From an uncultured Mucilaginibacter sp. (lineage in GTDB: Bacteria; Bacteroidota; Bacteroidia; Sphingobacteriales; Sphingobacteriaceae): DNA of 39,228 nt. Shown here in pieces: positions 17,435-25,633 of this stretch. Where the stretch lies: positions 1-39,228 of the forward strand of contig CAJYJH010000097.1 of NCBI GenBank assembly GCA_913775265.1, in the 5' to 3' direction. Positions within the stretch are counted from its first letter, which is position 1, and the number at the start of each line of letters is the position of its first letter. Under the pieces are notes generated by a model that saw only the letters and a program-made list of their open reading frames with translations, was not told the origin of the DNA and did not search any database. The translations under genes were made by a program, and so were the position numbers.

Positions 17435-17845
17435 TTATAAGCTGGCTTGTTTTGATTTATATTCGGTGGTTTCTATTTTGTCTTGCGTGTATTTTGACGG
17501 GCATTTCATCAAAATTTTGGAGGCATGAAACTCTTTACCGCGCATTTGACCGGTGAGCACAATTTGCTCTGAGCGCTCAAAATCCTGAGGCTTTGTACCA
17601 GTAAATACTACTTTACACTCTTCGCCTTTATTATCAAGCATATAAAAAGAAAAGTAGTTAGCATCCTTAGTAGGTTCGTAATACAATTCTTTACCTTTGT
17701 TGAGGTGACCTACGATGTGCAATTCTTCCGTGCTTTTTTTGGCATCAGTAAACGATCCGTAAGTACTTGATGTTGAGTAAGTACTTATAATTACCGCAAT
17801 GGCAACAGCAATAACAATGATACCTAAGATGGAACTTTTTTTCAT
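17435..17845 (-). CDS. ccmE: Cytochrome c maturation protein CcmE, CxxxY variant
   Basis: 136 aa heme chaperone: one N-terminal membrane helix (about residues 6-22) and a periplasmic OB-fold beta-barrel (VVFTGTKPQDF, IVLTGQMRGKEF). The heme-binding motif reads LMKCPSKY, so Cys115 and Tyr119 replace the usual His and Tyr of HxxxY. CcmE with CxxxY is known from Desulfovibrio and archaea, where the Ccm system works without CcmH. The protein is complete, so this is not decay. ccmF follows 28 bp downstream, and a -7 box lies 28 nt upstream. Confidence 0.92.
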   Translation of the reverse strand: MKKSSILGIIVIAVAIAVIISTYSTSSTYGSFTDAKKSTEELHIVGHLNKGKELYYEPTKDANYFSFYMLDNKGEECKVVFTGTKPQDFERSEQIVLTGQMRGKEFHASKILMKCPSKYTQDKIETTEYKSKQASL

Positions 17846-17873
17846 GAAACTTTACCTGCTGTAAAACAATTTA

Positions 17874-17881
17874 CAAAAATA
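17874..17881 (-). promoter_or_regulatory. -7 box (TATTTTTG) for ccmEF
   Basis: Exact TAnnTTTG on the minus strand, 28 nt before the ccmE ATG, in the gap after the glutamate dehydrogenase terminator. This supports ccmE-ccmF as a separate transcription unit. Confidence 0.52.
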
Positions 17882-17979
17882 CAAAACGTAGCGCGAATAC
17901 AGTTTATTACAACCGATATATCTTATTTAGAACCATTCTTAACCCTACCAAAATAACACTTTAAATGTTAGAATCTGAT

Positions 17980-18014
17980 AAAAAACAAACGCCGCTCCTT
18001 GTGCAGGAACGGCG
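17980..18014 (-). terminator. Rho-independent terminator after glutamate dehydrogenase
   Basis: On the minus strand CGCCGTTCC (18014-18006) pairs with GGAGCGGCG (17998-17990), nine pairs with one G-T, then TTTGTTTTTT. It is the strongest hairpin in the window and separates the dehydrogenase from ccmE. Confidence 0.88.
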
Positions 18015-18045
18015 CTTTGAGAATTTATGTTAATACGCTGACTAA

Positions 18046-19479
18046 TTATGGCCAGATACCTAAATTTTGGTATGATACCGCAATTTTGTTAATAGCACCC
18101 ACAAAGGCTGCTACACGCAAAGTAGTGATACCCGGATTATTTTTGAAAGTTTCGCGAATTTCGTGGTAAGAACGGATCATGGTATCCTCCAAACCTGAAT
18201 TTACCAATTCTAACTCTGATGCACCTTTAACAATGGTTGCTCTTTGTTCGGGCGTTAACGCTACGCCGGTTATACCTTCTACCATATTTACCAGGTTCAG
18301 GTTCGAGTTCTCTTCAAACCGGCGGTTCATACGGCCGAATGATACGTGCGAAAGGTTTTTTAACCACTCAAAGTAAGATACAGTCACACCTCCTGCGTTT
18401 GCATACATGTCAGGTACAATGATGCCGCCATTTTCGTAAAAAACAGCTTCTGCTTCGGGCGTAGTTGGACCGTTAGCACCTTCTACGATGATCTTCGCCT
18501 GGATATTGCGAATATTGTCTATAGTAATCTGATTCTCTAATGCAGCAGGTACCAGAATATCACATGGTTGCTCCAAGCCTTCGCCTGAATTAGTAAACTC
18601 GCGGGCAGCACCTGCAAAACCTAAAATTGAACCTGTGGCTTTGCGATGCTGGAAAACAGCCTCATAGTCTAAACCGTCTTCGTTGTAGATAGCACCTTCA
18701 AACTCGCATAAGCCAACAATTGTAGCACCAAACTCTGAAAGGTACTTAGCTGAGTAGTAGCCTACATTACCTAAGCCTTGTACTATTACTTTTTTACCAG
18801 CTAAGCCCGGCATTAAGCCAATGCGCTGCATGTCTTCGCCTACGCTTACACACTCACGTGCAGCAATAGCCACACCACGACCGGTAGCCTCACGACGACC
18901 GGCAATACCGTGCAAAGCAATAGGTTTACCGGTAACACAACCTAAAGCATCACCCTGACCAGGGTTCATGGTAGCATAGGTATCAGCAATCCAACTCATC
19001 TCGCGCTCGCCCGATCCGTAATCCGGAGCAGGTACGTCGATGCTTGGGCCTAAAAAGTTCTTTTTGGTTAACTCTACGGTGTAACGACGGGTAATATTTT
19101 CAAGCTCCTGTACAGTATAATTTTTAGGGTTGATTTTAATACCGCCCTTGGCGCCACCAAACGGAACATTTACAATAGCACATTTATAGGTCATTAAAGC
19201 GGCCAGTGCCATTACTTCATCTTCGTTCACCATTTCGCTGTAACGTATACCACCTTTGGTTGGCGACTGGTGATGCGAGTGCTCAACACGCCAGGCATCA
19301 ATTACCTCGAAACCATTACCCTTACGTATAGGGAAACGGAAACGGTACACGCTGTTACACGATTTAATCTGATCCAGCAAACCCGAATCATGCTTGGTAA
19401 ATTGAGCAGCATGATCGAAGTTATTGCACACGTCACTAAAAAAGTGGGTGTCCTGATCAGAAATTATTAGATCATTCAT
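18046..19479 (-). CDS. Glu/Leu/Phe/Val dehydrogenase (glutamate dehydrogenase type)
   Basis: 477 aa NAD(P)-dependent amino-acid dehydrogenase interconverting glutamate and 2-oxoglutarate plus ammonia. Substrate-domain residues are Lys99 (MTYKCA), catalytic Lys111 (FGGAKGGIK) and Asp153 (VPAPDYGSGE). The Rossmann domain has VQGLGNVG near residues 234-241, and GANGPTTPEA is present. The length fits the roughly 420-480 residue class rather than the 1600-residue type. It sits between ccmD-like and ccmE genes but is bounded by a 97-bp gap upstream and a strong terminator downstream, so it is probably its own unit. Glutamate specificity is the usual assignment, not proven. Confidence 0.93.
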   Translation of the reverse strand: MNDLIISDQDTHFFSDVCNNFDHAAQFTKHDSGLLDQIKSCNSVYRFRFPIRKGNGFEVIDAWRVEHSHHQSPTKGGIRYSEMVNEDEVMALAALMTYKCAIVNVPFGGAKGGIKINPKNYTVQELENITRRYTVELTKKNFLGPSIDVPAPDYGSGEREMSWIADTYATMNPGQGDALGCVTGKPIALHGIAGRREATGRGVAIAARECVSVGEDMQRIGLMPGLAGKKVIVQGLGNVGYYSAKYLSEFGATIVGLCEFEGAIYNEDGLDYEAVFQHRKATGSILGFAGAAREFTNSGEGLEQPCDILVPAALENQITIDNIRNIQAKIIVEGANGPTTPEAEAVFYENGGIIVPDMYANAGGVTVSYFEWLKNLSHVSFGRMNRRFEENSNLNLVNMVEGITGVALTPEQRATIVKGASELELVNSGLEDTMIRSYHEIRETFKNNPGITTLRVAAFVGAINKIAVSYQNLGIWP

Positions 19480-19576
19480 AATTGATATATTGAGTAAATA
19501 ATTGGTAAGAGTATCTGCACGAGAAGTTAAATTGCTTAGGGTTTAATTTAACAATATCGCAAAACAAAAAAGGTTT

Positions 19577-19783
19577 TTAGTCTTTGTTCTTTTCGAGCTT
19601 GTTTAAGCGCTTATCGAGCGTAAATAAATAAATGGCCAGTCCAACAAATACGATAGCAATGGTAACAACAACAACATAAATTTTACCCGAACTACGCATC
19701 TGATCAGCCATTTCAACATCTTGCGCCGAAGCAACAAAGTTGGTTGCTAATAAGACAGCCAGAAAAATCAGTTTTTTTATCAT
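19577..19783 (-). CDS. CcmD family protein
   Basis: 68 aa. A signal-like first hydrophobic stretch (LIFLAVLLATNFVASAQ) is followed by a short linker and one membrane helix (VVVVTIAIVFVGLAIYLFTL), then a basic, charged tail (DKRLNKLEKNKD) as in CcmD. CcmD helps release holo-CcmE from the CcmABC complex. The gene begins 3 nt after ccmC, the usual order. The family is defined mainly by topology and position, so the call relies on context. Confidence 0.82.
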   Translation of the reverse strand: MIKKLIFLAVLLATNFVASAQDVEMADQMRSSGKIYVVVVTIAIVFVGLAIYLFTLDKRLNKLEKNKD

Positions 19784-19786
19784 TAC

Positions 19787-20458
19787 TTATATCGAATTTT
19801 GCTTGTTCTCAATTAAACGTATACGGTAGCGCAGAGTTGCAACCCAAACACCTAAAAATATCCAGCCAATGCAAGCCGGGTAAAATACCATACGCATATT
19901 GTTATCCATATCATATCGGCCAAATGCAGGGTTACCACCATTACCGGGGTGCAAAGAATCAGTCATGCGAGGCAGGATAAATAGCAACACAATCATGATC
20001 GGGAAAGCGAAAATGTTGTATATGGCCGATATACGGGCGCGTTTTTGATCTTCGTCGATGGCGTTGCGCAACACCAGATAAGCACAATACAATAAAAAGG
20101 CTATGGCAGCACTGTTTTGTTTAGGGTCGTTGCTCCAATATTCGCCCCAGGCAAACTTTGCCCAGAGCATACCGCTCAATAACCCTAAGGCGTAAAAGAA
20201 TATACCTGTGTTTACGCTTTCTACAGCAATCAAATCATACTCTTCACGGTTGGTTGCCAGATATTTGACGCTATAAAACACCGAGATACCAAATACAACC
20301 AACATGGCCATCCACATAGGTACATGGAAGTATACATTGCGTATGGTTTCATGCAAAATGGGCAGCCTCGGCACGGGTAGTAAAAAACCAGCTATCATGG
20401 TATAAAATACCAATATAACAGCTAAAATTTTCCACCACGACTGATATATAAATTTCAT
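19787..20458 (-). CDS. ccmC: Heme transporter/cytochrome c biogenesis protein CcmC
   Basis: 223 aa, six membrane helices; presents heme to CcmE. Heme-ligand candidates are His45 (YFHVPMWM) and His170 (DSLHPG), with the tryptophan-rich loop WAKFAWGEYWSNDPKQ between them. I start at the ATG at 20458 (MKFIYQSWW); the longer frame from 20515 would read through a perfect TACCTTTG promoter box at 20473-20480. ccmD-like follows at once. The upstream gene (20535) ends before this promoter, so ccmCD can be transcribed on its own. Confidence 0.92.
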   Translation of the reverse strand: MKFIYQSWWKILAVILVFYTMIAGFLLPVPRLPILHETIRNVYFHVPMWMAMLVVFGISVFYSVKYLATNREEYDLIAVESVNTGIFFYALGLLSGMLWAKFAWGEYWSNDPKQNSAAIAFLLYCAYLVLRNAIDEDQKRARISAIYNIFAFPIMIVLLFILPRMTDSLHPGNGGNPAFGRYDMDNNMRMVFYPACIGWIFLGVWVATLRYRIRLIENKQNSI

Positions 20459-20472
20459 AGTTTTTAAGCGTG

Positions 20473-20480
20473 CAAAGGTA
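20473..20480 (-). promoter_or_regulatory. -7 box (TACCTTTG) for ccmCD
   Basis: Exact TAnnTTTG on the minus strand, ending 14 nt before the chosen ccmC ATG. A TTTG occurs 12 nt further upstream, closer than the usual -33 spacing. It decides the ccmC start. Confidence 0.58.
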
Positions 20481-20534
20481 TAACAAATTAAACAAATACT
20501 ATGTATGCATAGCATTGTCTGGGTTAAAATATGG

Positions 20535-21740
20535 TTACTTTAAGTAAGGTGGTGTGTAAGATGCCGATGGCACGTAATCAACCGGCAACAGCTCAGCCAC
20601 TTTACTTTTAGACCAGGTGCCTTCGAATAATGTGCTTTGTGATGACACCACTGCACCATTGTTATCAAACATTGCGTAAGGCTTATACAGAGTTACGACA
20701 CTTGTTTCAAAGTTCTCCATATCCAATGGACGGTAGATATCCTTAAAATCCATGGTTTCGTGTTTCTTGGTGTAAATAACATACAGGCATTCCGGAAAAG
20801 AAATACCATACAAGCCATTACGATCAGTTGGACGCACTACCTGATCGGGCATAATTGGCTGGCGGTATAACTTTTCCTGATATTTAGGTAACTCATACAT
20901 CCTCACCCAGTAATTAAGCGAGTCGCGATTGACCATTTGAAACTTGTCTATTTTGCGCTGTATCAATTCCTGAGACGGGCGTTCGGGGTTAGGCCTTCGA
21001 GCCAGGATGTTCATGATAAACCCTTCTTTGGCATAGTTGCCACTTACCAACGACCTGAAAAAATGCAGGCTCGATCCGTAATAGGTATCTTGCCGCTTTT
21101 CTTCCCACTTACGCTTTTGCGCTTCGCTGCCAGGCAAATCTTCGTACAGTAGCCTACCCTGCCACGATATTAAATTGTTCAACTTGTCGGCTTTAAACGA
21201 TTTAAGCAAAAACTTTACCCGGTAGCCTAAAGCTTTATTTTCGATATTGATAAAATCGTACGAAAAAGCTTCCAGCGTTTTTTTTGAACGACGATAAATT
21301 AGCGTAACGTCGTGCGGGTTGGTGATTTTACATTGCTTGGCGTTGGCGGATGTTCCTAAAAACTCTGTAAGAAACATGGCGTAATTATTTTTCCAATTGG
21401 CATTATCGGTCACAATAACCTCGCCCAATTGCATTACCTGCGGCTTAAGCTCGGCATTAATAGTCAATTGCTGACTACCCACCAACACTTGCTGCGTTTG
21501 CTCCTCATAACCAACCGAGGTCGTTACCAGATCATACTGACCGGGCCTTATGCCTCGTAGTGTATAAGTACCATCTTCGGACGTGGTTGTACCCACCGTA
21601 GCATTGCTTAAAAACACGCTTACTTTAGCTAACGGTTCTTTGGTATCGGCACGCAGCACCCGACCGGTAATGATACCCGTTTGCGCCAACAAAAATACAG
21701 GAGAGAGCAATTGCAGAGCGATGAATATTATGCGGCGCAT
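20535..21740 (-). CDS. Carboxypeptidase-like regulatory domain protein, exported
   Basis: 401 aa. Sec signal peptide (MRRIIFIALQLLSPVFLLAQ) followed by a CarboxypepD_reg-like beta-sandwich (TGIITGRVLRADTKEPL, SEDGTYTLRGIRPGQYDL) up to about residue 105. A TonB-plug-like start (QLGEVIVTD) comes next, but there is no plug or beta-barrel. The rest (about 290 aa) is rich in aromatic and basic residues and not recognised. Similar proteins occur widely in Bacteroidota with unknown function. It lies between ccmB and ccmC with its own -7 box 41 nt upstream. Whether it takes part in cytochrome maturation is open. Confidence 0.83.
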   Translation of the reverse strand: MRRIIFIALQLLSPVFLLAQTGIITGRVLRADTKEPLAKVSVFLSNATVGTTTSEDGTYTLRGIRPGQYDLVTTSVGYEEQTQQVLVGSQQLTINAELKPQVMQLGEVIVTDNANWKNNYAMFLTEFLGTSANAKQCKITNPHDVTLIYRRSKKTLEAFSYDFINIENKALGYRVKFLLKSFKADKLNNLISWQGRLLYEDLPGSEAQKRKWEEKRQDTYYGSSLHFFRSLVSGNYAKEGFIMNILARRPNPERPSQELIQRKIDKFQMVNRDSLNYWVRMYELPKYQEKLYRQPIMPDQVVRPTDRNGLYGISFPECLYVIYTKKHETMDFKDIYRPLDMENFETSVVTLYKPYAMFDNNGAVVSSQSTLFEGTWSKSKVAELLPVDYVPSASYTPPYLK

Positions 21741-21781
21741 GGATATTTTAAAGGCTTGTTGACCAACAATGATGGCACTGC

Positions 21782-21789
21782 CAAAAGTA
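21782..21789 (-). promoter_or_regulatory. -7 box (TACTTTTG) for the carboxypeptidase-like gene
   Basis: Exact TAnnTTTG on the minus strand, 41 nt before the ATG at 21740, within the 88-bp gap after ccmB. Confidence 0.52.
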
Positions 21790-21828
21790 ATATTTAAACG
21801 TGTTTTATAAAATAAATTGTGGCTAAGC

Positions 21829-22512
21829 TTAATCTCGCCACAGGTATGGAAACAAGATCAATGAAATAGCAATTACGATAACGTTGATAGCTGCCAGCAC
21901 GCCGAAATTGCCGTAAGTTAAACTACGGTCTATCCCGTCCATGGCACTTTTGCTGATTTTGACTAATAGCATGATTACCGGCAGTATGACCGGAAAACTT
22001 AATACTGCCATCAGTGTCCCGTTGTTGCCAGCCTTGGCGGCAATCGCCGACACCATAGTGAATACCGTAGAGAAAGTAATACCACCAGCCAAGACCACTA
22101 AAAAGTACCATAATGTATCGCCAATAGTATTGGTAAAAAACACCATATATACCAGCAAAGCTAAAAAGCTAAGCAGGCTCATTAATAACGCATTGTATAT
22201 AGTTTTAGATAGCAAAATAGCTTGCGGACTGGCAATAGTGTAATAATAAAGCAATCGGCTCTTACTCTCCTGCAAAAAACTTTTAGCTATAGCATTTACC
22301 GCGGCAAATAAAATAATGATCCAGAATAACACGTTCCAAACCAGCGGATAACCGGAACTGCTCTTGAAATTGGGTGTGAGGTTAAAAGCGATGTAGCAGA
22401 CAAAGACCGTTGAGGCAATGTACAACAACACACCGTTAAATGCATATTTGGAGCGCCACTCGAGTATAATTTCTTTTTTTAACAGGGCAACAGTTTGGCG
22501 CAACAAATTCAT
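21829..22512 (-). CDS. ccmB: Heme exporter protein CcmB
   Basis: 227 aa membrane subunit of the CcmAB ABC transporter that drives release of holo-CcmE. The N-terminal LLKKEIILEWRSKYAFNG is the conserved cytoplasmic start of CcmB. Six membrane helices follow, including NVLFWIIILFAAVNAIAKSF with the ESKSRLLYYY loop, and the last ends in YLWRD. The ATPase CcmA is not in this window, so it must be encoded elsewhere if the system is complete. A TATATTTG box ends 5 nt before the ATG, back to back with the divergent alkyltransferase promoter. Confidence 0.92.
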   Translation of the reverse strand: MNLLRQTVALLKKEIILEWRSKYAFNGVLLYIASTVFVCYIAFNLTPNFKSSSGYPLVWNVLFWIIILFAAVNAIAKSFLQESKSRLLYYYTIASPQAILLSKTIYNALLMSLLSFLALLVYMVFFTNTIGDTLWYFLVVLAGGITFSTVFTMVSAIAAKAGNNGTLMAVLSFPVILPVIMLLVKISKSAMDGIDRSLTYGNFGVLAAINVIVIAISLILFPYLWRD

Positions 22513-22517
22513 CCCTG

Positions 22518-22525
22518 CAAATATA
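22518..22525 (-). promoter_or_regulatory. -7 box (TATATTTG) five nt before the ccmB ATG
   Basis: Exact TAnnTTTG; the five bases CAGGG separate it from the ATG. It lies 8 bp from the divergent box at 22534. Confidence 0.58.
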
Positions 22526-22533
22526 GAAATTAT

Positions 22534-22541
22534 TAACTTTG
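22534..22541 (+). promoter_or_regulatory. -7 box (TAACTTTG) for the alkyltransferase gene
   Basis: Exact TAnnTTTG, 38 nt before the ATG at 22580. It faces away from the ccmB box, and the -33 region of each promoter would fall near the other gene's start. Confidence 0.52.
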
Positions 22542-22579
22542 ACTAAGGCCATGCTTACGCAGGCTGTCAATTGCTTACT

Positions 22580-23068
22580 ATGCCTGTTTATCATCATCCA
22601 ACGCCTATAGGAACTGCCATCATCACCGAGGAGGATGGTTATGTCAAAGCCATATCTGTAACTGGTGACGACCGACCGGAAAACGCTGAAGCGCCTACCA
22701 AAGTTATGATGATGGCAGTTAAACAACTGGATGAGTATTTTGCCGGTAAACGTTTGATTTTTGATATGCCGTTGAAGCCCGAGGGCACTAAATTTCAGCA
22801 AGAGGTTTGGCAGCATTTGCAAACTATTCCTTTTGGTAGCACAGTTACTTACACACAGCAATCCAAACAAATGCAGCAACCATTGGCCATCAGAGCAATT
22901 GCCGCAGCAAACGGCAAAAACAAACTCTGGATCGTGATACCCTGCCACCGGGTAATTGGCGCAAGCGGCGAGCTTACCGGTTATGCCGGCGAAATTTGGC
23001 GAAAAAAATGGCTTTTAGAACACGAAGCAAAAATAGCCGGGATTGGCCAGCTAAGTTTATCCTTGTAG
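22580..23068 (+). CDS. ogt: Methylated-DNA--[protein]-cysteine S-methyltransferase
   Basis: 162 aa suicidal DNA-repair protein that takes alkyl groups from O6 of guanine. The active site IPCHRVIG places the acceptor at Cys122; the helix-turn-helix with the Arg finger region (TQQSKQ...LAIRAIAAANGKN) precedes it and GYAGEIWRK follows. I use the ATG at 22580, since the in-frame TTG at 22571 adds only three residues. It has only the N-terminal and catalytic domains, without an Ada regulatory domain. It converges on the sensor-kinase gene with 2 nt between. Confidence 0.94.
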   Translation: MPVYHHPTPIGTAIITEEDGYVKAISVTGDDRPENAEAPTKVMMMAVKQLDEYFAGKRLIFDMPLKPEGTKFQQEVWQHLQTIPFGSTVTYTQQSKQMQQPLAIRAIAAANGKNKLWIVIPCHRVIGASGELTGYAGEIWRKKWLLEHEAKIAGIGQLSLSL

Positions 23069-23070
23069 CA

Positions 23071-25014
23071 CTATTTCAACGTAGGTACTTCATCAAGCAA
23101 ACGCTTCATTTTCTCGTGAAGCTGATATGGTTGAAACGGTTTAGACAATACATCATTCATACCTGCGGACAAGGCCTGTTGCTGCTCATGATCGAAAGTA
23201 GCTGCCGATAGCGAAATGATAGGTATGCTGCGCTTTGGTTCAGCAAAGTGAATACGAATATGCTTGGCCGTTTGATAACCATTTAACTCAGGCATGTGGG
23301 TATCCATTAAAATAATGTCGTAATTGTTTTCGTTCAGCCTGTCAATTACTTTTTGCCCATTCTCTGCAATATCAACATTTACATTCCAGTCTTTCAACAT
23401 CTTGGAAAGCATGAATTGATTGACTAAGTTATCTTCAGCAATCAGCACATTTACATCGTTAAAAGGCTCTAACCGCCCTTGCTCTACTACATTGATCGAT
23501 GCAGGCTGAATTACTTTTTCTGTTACCTTATACCAGTTGGTAAATGTAAAAGTACTGCCCTGCCCTAACGTACTGGCTACGGTTAAGTCACCGCCTTTTA
23601 ATTCAACAAGTTTCTTTACAATGGTTAACCCCAGTCCGGTACCACCGTATTTGGTAATAGTGTCAGATTCGGCCTGCTCAAATGAGTCAAATATCTTATC
23701 TAACCTGTCTTCGGCTATACCTATACCGCTATCTTCCACATTAAATTTAACCCGTACGTTATCATTTATCCGTTGCACAACTACTACCTGTAATTTTACA
23801 AAGCCTCTTGCTGTAAATTTGATGGCATTGCTTAGTAAGTTTAAAAGTATTTGGTTGAGCCTGAGCGAATCGAGCAGCAAAGTTTCGGGTATTGCATCGT
23901 CAATTTCCAGTATTAACTCAATACCTTGCTCATCAGCTTTGTACTTCAGCAAATCGAACACAGAATTTATTACCTGCCGCACCTGGCTTGGTTTGGGTAT
24001 GATGCTAAACTTACCTGCTTCAATTTTTGATATGTCAAGTACGTCATTAATAACGCCTAACAATGACTGCGACGATACTTCCAGCAAATCTAAAAACTTA
24101 CTTTGCTGTTCGTCAAGGATGGTTTTGCGCAGCATAGATGTGAGACCAATGATTCCATTAACAGGAGTACGCAACTCGTGGCTCATGCTTGCCAAAAAAT
24201 CTTCTTTAGATTTTCGTGCTTTGTCTGCAGCTTCTTTAGATTTAATCAGATCCTGTTCATAACTTTTTTGAGGCGAGATGTCGCTCATATTTAGATACAG
24301 CACTTTGTTGCTGTAAGTAATACGGCATTCGGCCCAAACTATTCGCTTGTCAAAGGTTTCGAACGGGAACTCGGCAACGGCAAGGCTTACATTGTTGTTT
24401 ACGATGCTCGATAGCTTATCTCTGAACTTCTGTTGTTCTGACTCAATAACCAGGTCAACAATGCTTTTCTGAAGCAGTTCATTTGGCTGGTAACCCAATA
24501 ATTTATGTACGGCTGGGTTGATAGATTTTAGTCTGAAGTATTGCGGGTCAACTGTAGCAATGATGTCTGCAGAATTTTTGACCATGATGGCATAACTCTG
24601 CAACTCTTCATTTTTAGCTTTTATTTCTTCCTGCGAGCGAGCCAACTGGATAAAGGCATCAACCTTTGCAGCAGTGATATATGGATCTAAGGGCTTATAC
24701 AGATAGTCGACCGCGCCTGTACCAAAACCTTTTACGGCATATTTGGCCTCTTTAGAGATAGCGGTAACAAAAATGATTAAAATATCTTTAGTGCGTGGAT
24801 TAGCTTTAAGCATTTCCACCAGTTCAAAGCCATCAATATTAGGCATCTGAACGTCCACCAAAGCAATACTGATCGGGTTTTCCCAGGCAATGCGTAATGC
24901 ATCGTTTGGCGATGTGGTAGACATCAAATTAATATCATCGCGTTTAAGCAACGCTTCCAATGCAATGATATTTTCTTCTTTGTCGTCAACAATCAGTATG
25001 TTAACAAGACTCAT
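23071..25014 (-). CDS. REC-PAS-histidine kinase-REC hybrid signalling protein
   Basis: 647 aa, no membrane segment, so a cytosolic phosphorelay protein. Order: receiver 1 (about 4-120, Asp54 in ALVDVQMPN), short coiled coil, PAS (about 138-250), and HisKA with His279 (SMSHELRTPVNGI). The ATPase domain follows (about 380-495; NLLSNAIKF, EDSGIGI, YGGTGLGL), then receiver 2 (about 521-640, Asp571 in ILMDTHMPE). A receiver at the N-terminus suggests that it accepts phosphate from another kinase before controlling its own output. It is the last gene of the block starting with the large kinase at 29915, 31 bp after CheB. No DNA-binding domain is present. Confidence 0.93.
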   Translation of the reverse strand: MSLVNILIVDDKEENIIALEALLKRDDINLMSTTSPNDALRIAWENPISIALVDVQMPNIDGFELVEMLKANPRTKDILIIFVTAISKEAKYAVKGFGTGAVDYLYKPLDPYITAAKVDAFIQLARSQEEIKAKNEELQSYAIMVKNSADIIATVDPQYFRLKSINPAVHKLLGYQPNELLQKSIVDLVIESEQQKFRDKLSSIVNNNVSLAVAEFPFETFDKRIVWAECRITYSNKVLYLNMSDISPQKSYEQDLIKSKEAADKARKSKEDFLASMSHELRTPVNGIIGLTSMLRKTILDEQQSKFLDLLEVSSQSLLGVINDVLDISKIEAGKFSIIPKPSQVRQVINSVFDLLKYKADEQGIELILEIDDAIPETLLLDSLRLNQILLNLLSNAIKFTARGFVKLQVVVVQRINDNVRVKFNVEDSGIGIAEDRLDKIFDSFEQAESDTITKYGGTGLGLTIVKKLVELKGGDLTVASTLGQGSTFTFTNWYKVTEKVIQPASINVVEQGRLEPFNDVNVLIAEDNLVNQFMLSKMLKDWNVNVDIAENGQKVIDRLNENNYDIILMDTHMPELNGYQTAKHIRIHFAEPKRSIPIISLSAATFDHEQQQALSAGMNDVLSKPFQPYQLHEKMKRLLDEVPTLK

Positions 25015-25045
25015 AGTTTCAACGTAAAATTATAAAAAGTATCGG

Positions 25046-25633
25046 CTATATGTGTAAAAACTGATAAATATCCTCCACATCCAGTATCAATTCAGCCGCA
25101 TTAATATTTAAGGCAGCTTTTGGCATATCAGCCATTTCAGCATTTGCCGGGTTTTGTACGATGGTTAAAGAACCCTCATTCCGCAATTTTAAAAGGCCCT
25201 GTGCGCCATCCTGATTAGCGCCTGAGAGGAGTATAGCCGTACATTGACCTTTAAAGGTCTCTGCAGCGCTCTCAAACGTAACATCTATAGATGGTTTTGA
25301 ATACCACACCGACTCAGACACATCTAAGCTAAACTGCAACTTGTTTTCAATAAGTGTGTGATAGTTAGCAGGGGCTATATAAATCGTATTGTTTTGAATC
25401 GGATCTTTATCGCATACCTCACGGAGGTACATACGACTATGATCGCCAAACAGTTTCTCAATTTCTGAGAAAAAATTTTTTTTCCGGTGAATAACGATGA
25501 TCACAGTTTTGCCGAAATCTGGTGGCAGCGTTTTTATGATACGAAAAAGTATTTTGAAAGACCCAGCCGAGCCTCCCAGAAGCAGCACTTTTGAGTTGTG
25601 CCACCGCTTTTTCAAATCGTCGTTAAGCTCCAA
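25046..25633 (-). CDS. CheB methylesterase domain protein lacking a receiver
   Basis: 195 aa, only the catalytic domain of CheB. The triad is Ser22 (GGSAGS), His49 (VIHRKKNF) and Asp142 (SGANQDGAQG), each in the family position. The usual N-terminal receiver that gates CheB by phosphorylation is missing: just 14 residues precede the first strand. It overlaps the cheR gene by 11 bp, indicating translational coupling. No chemoreceptor, CheA or CheW gene is in the window, so its substrate is unclear; the neighbouring hybrid kinases are candidates. Confidence 0.92.
   Translation of the reverse strand: MELNDDLKKRWHNSKVLLLGGSAGSFKILFRIIKTLPPDFGKTVIIVIHRKKNFFSEIEKLFGDHSRMYLREVCDKDPIQNNTIYIAPANYHTLIENKLQFSLDVSESVWYSKPSIDVTFESAAETFKGQCTAILLSGANQDGAQGLLKLRNEGSLTIVQNPANAEMADMPKAALNINAAELILDVEDIYQFLHI

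Noticed and set aside
20459..20515. Longer ccmC start
   Set aside because: The extension covers a perfect -7 box and adds Cys-rich residues before the first conserved CcmC sequence.
23537..24262. Open frame of 241 codons on the plus strand opposite the second hybrid kinase
   Set aside because: Antisense shadow of a well-conserved kinase core; low-complexity Ser/Thr-rich product without a family.
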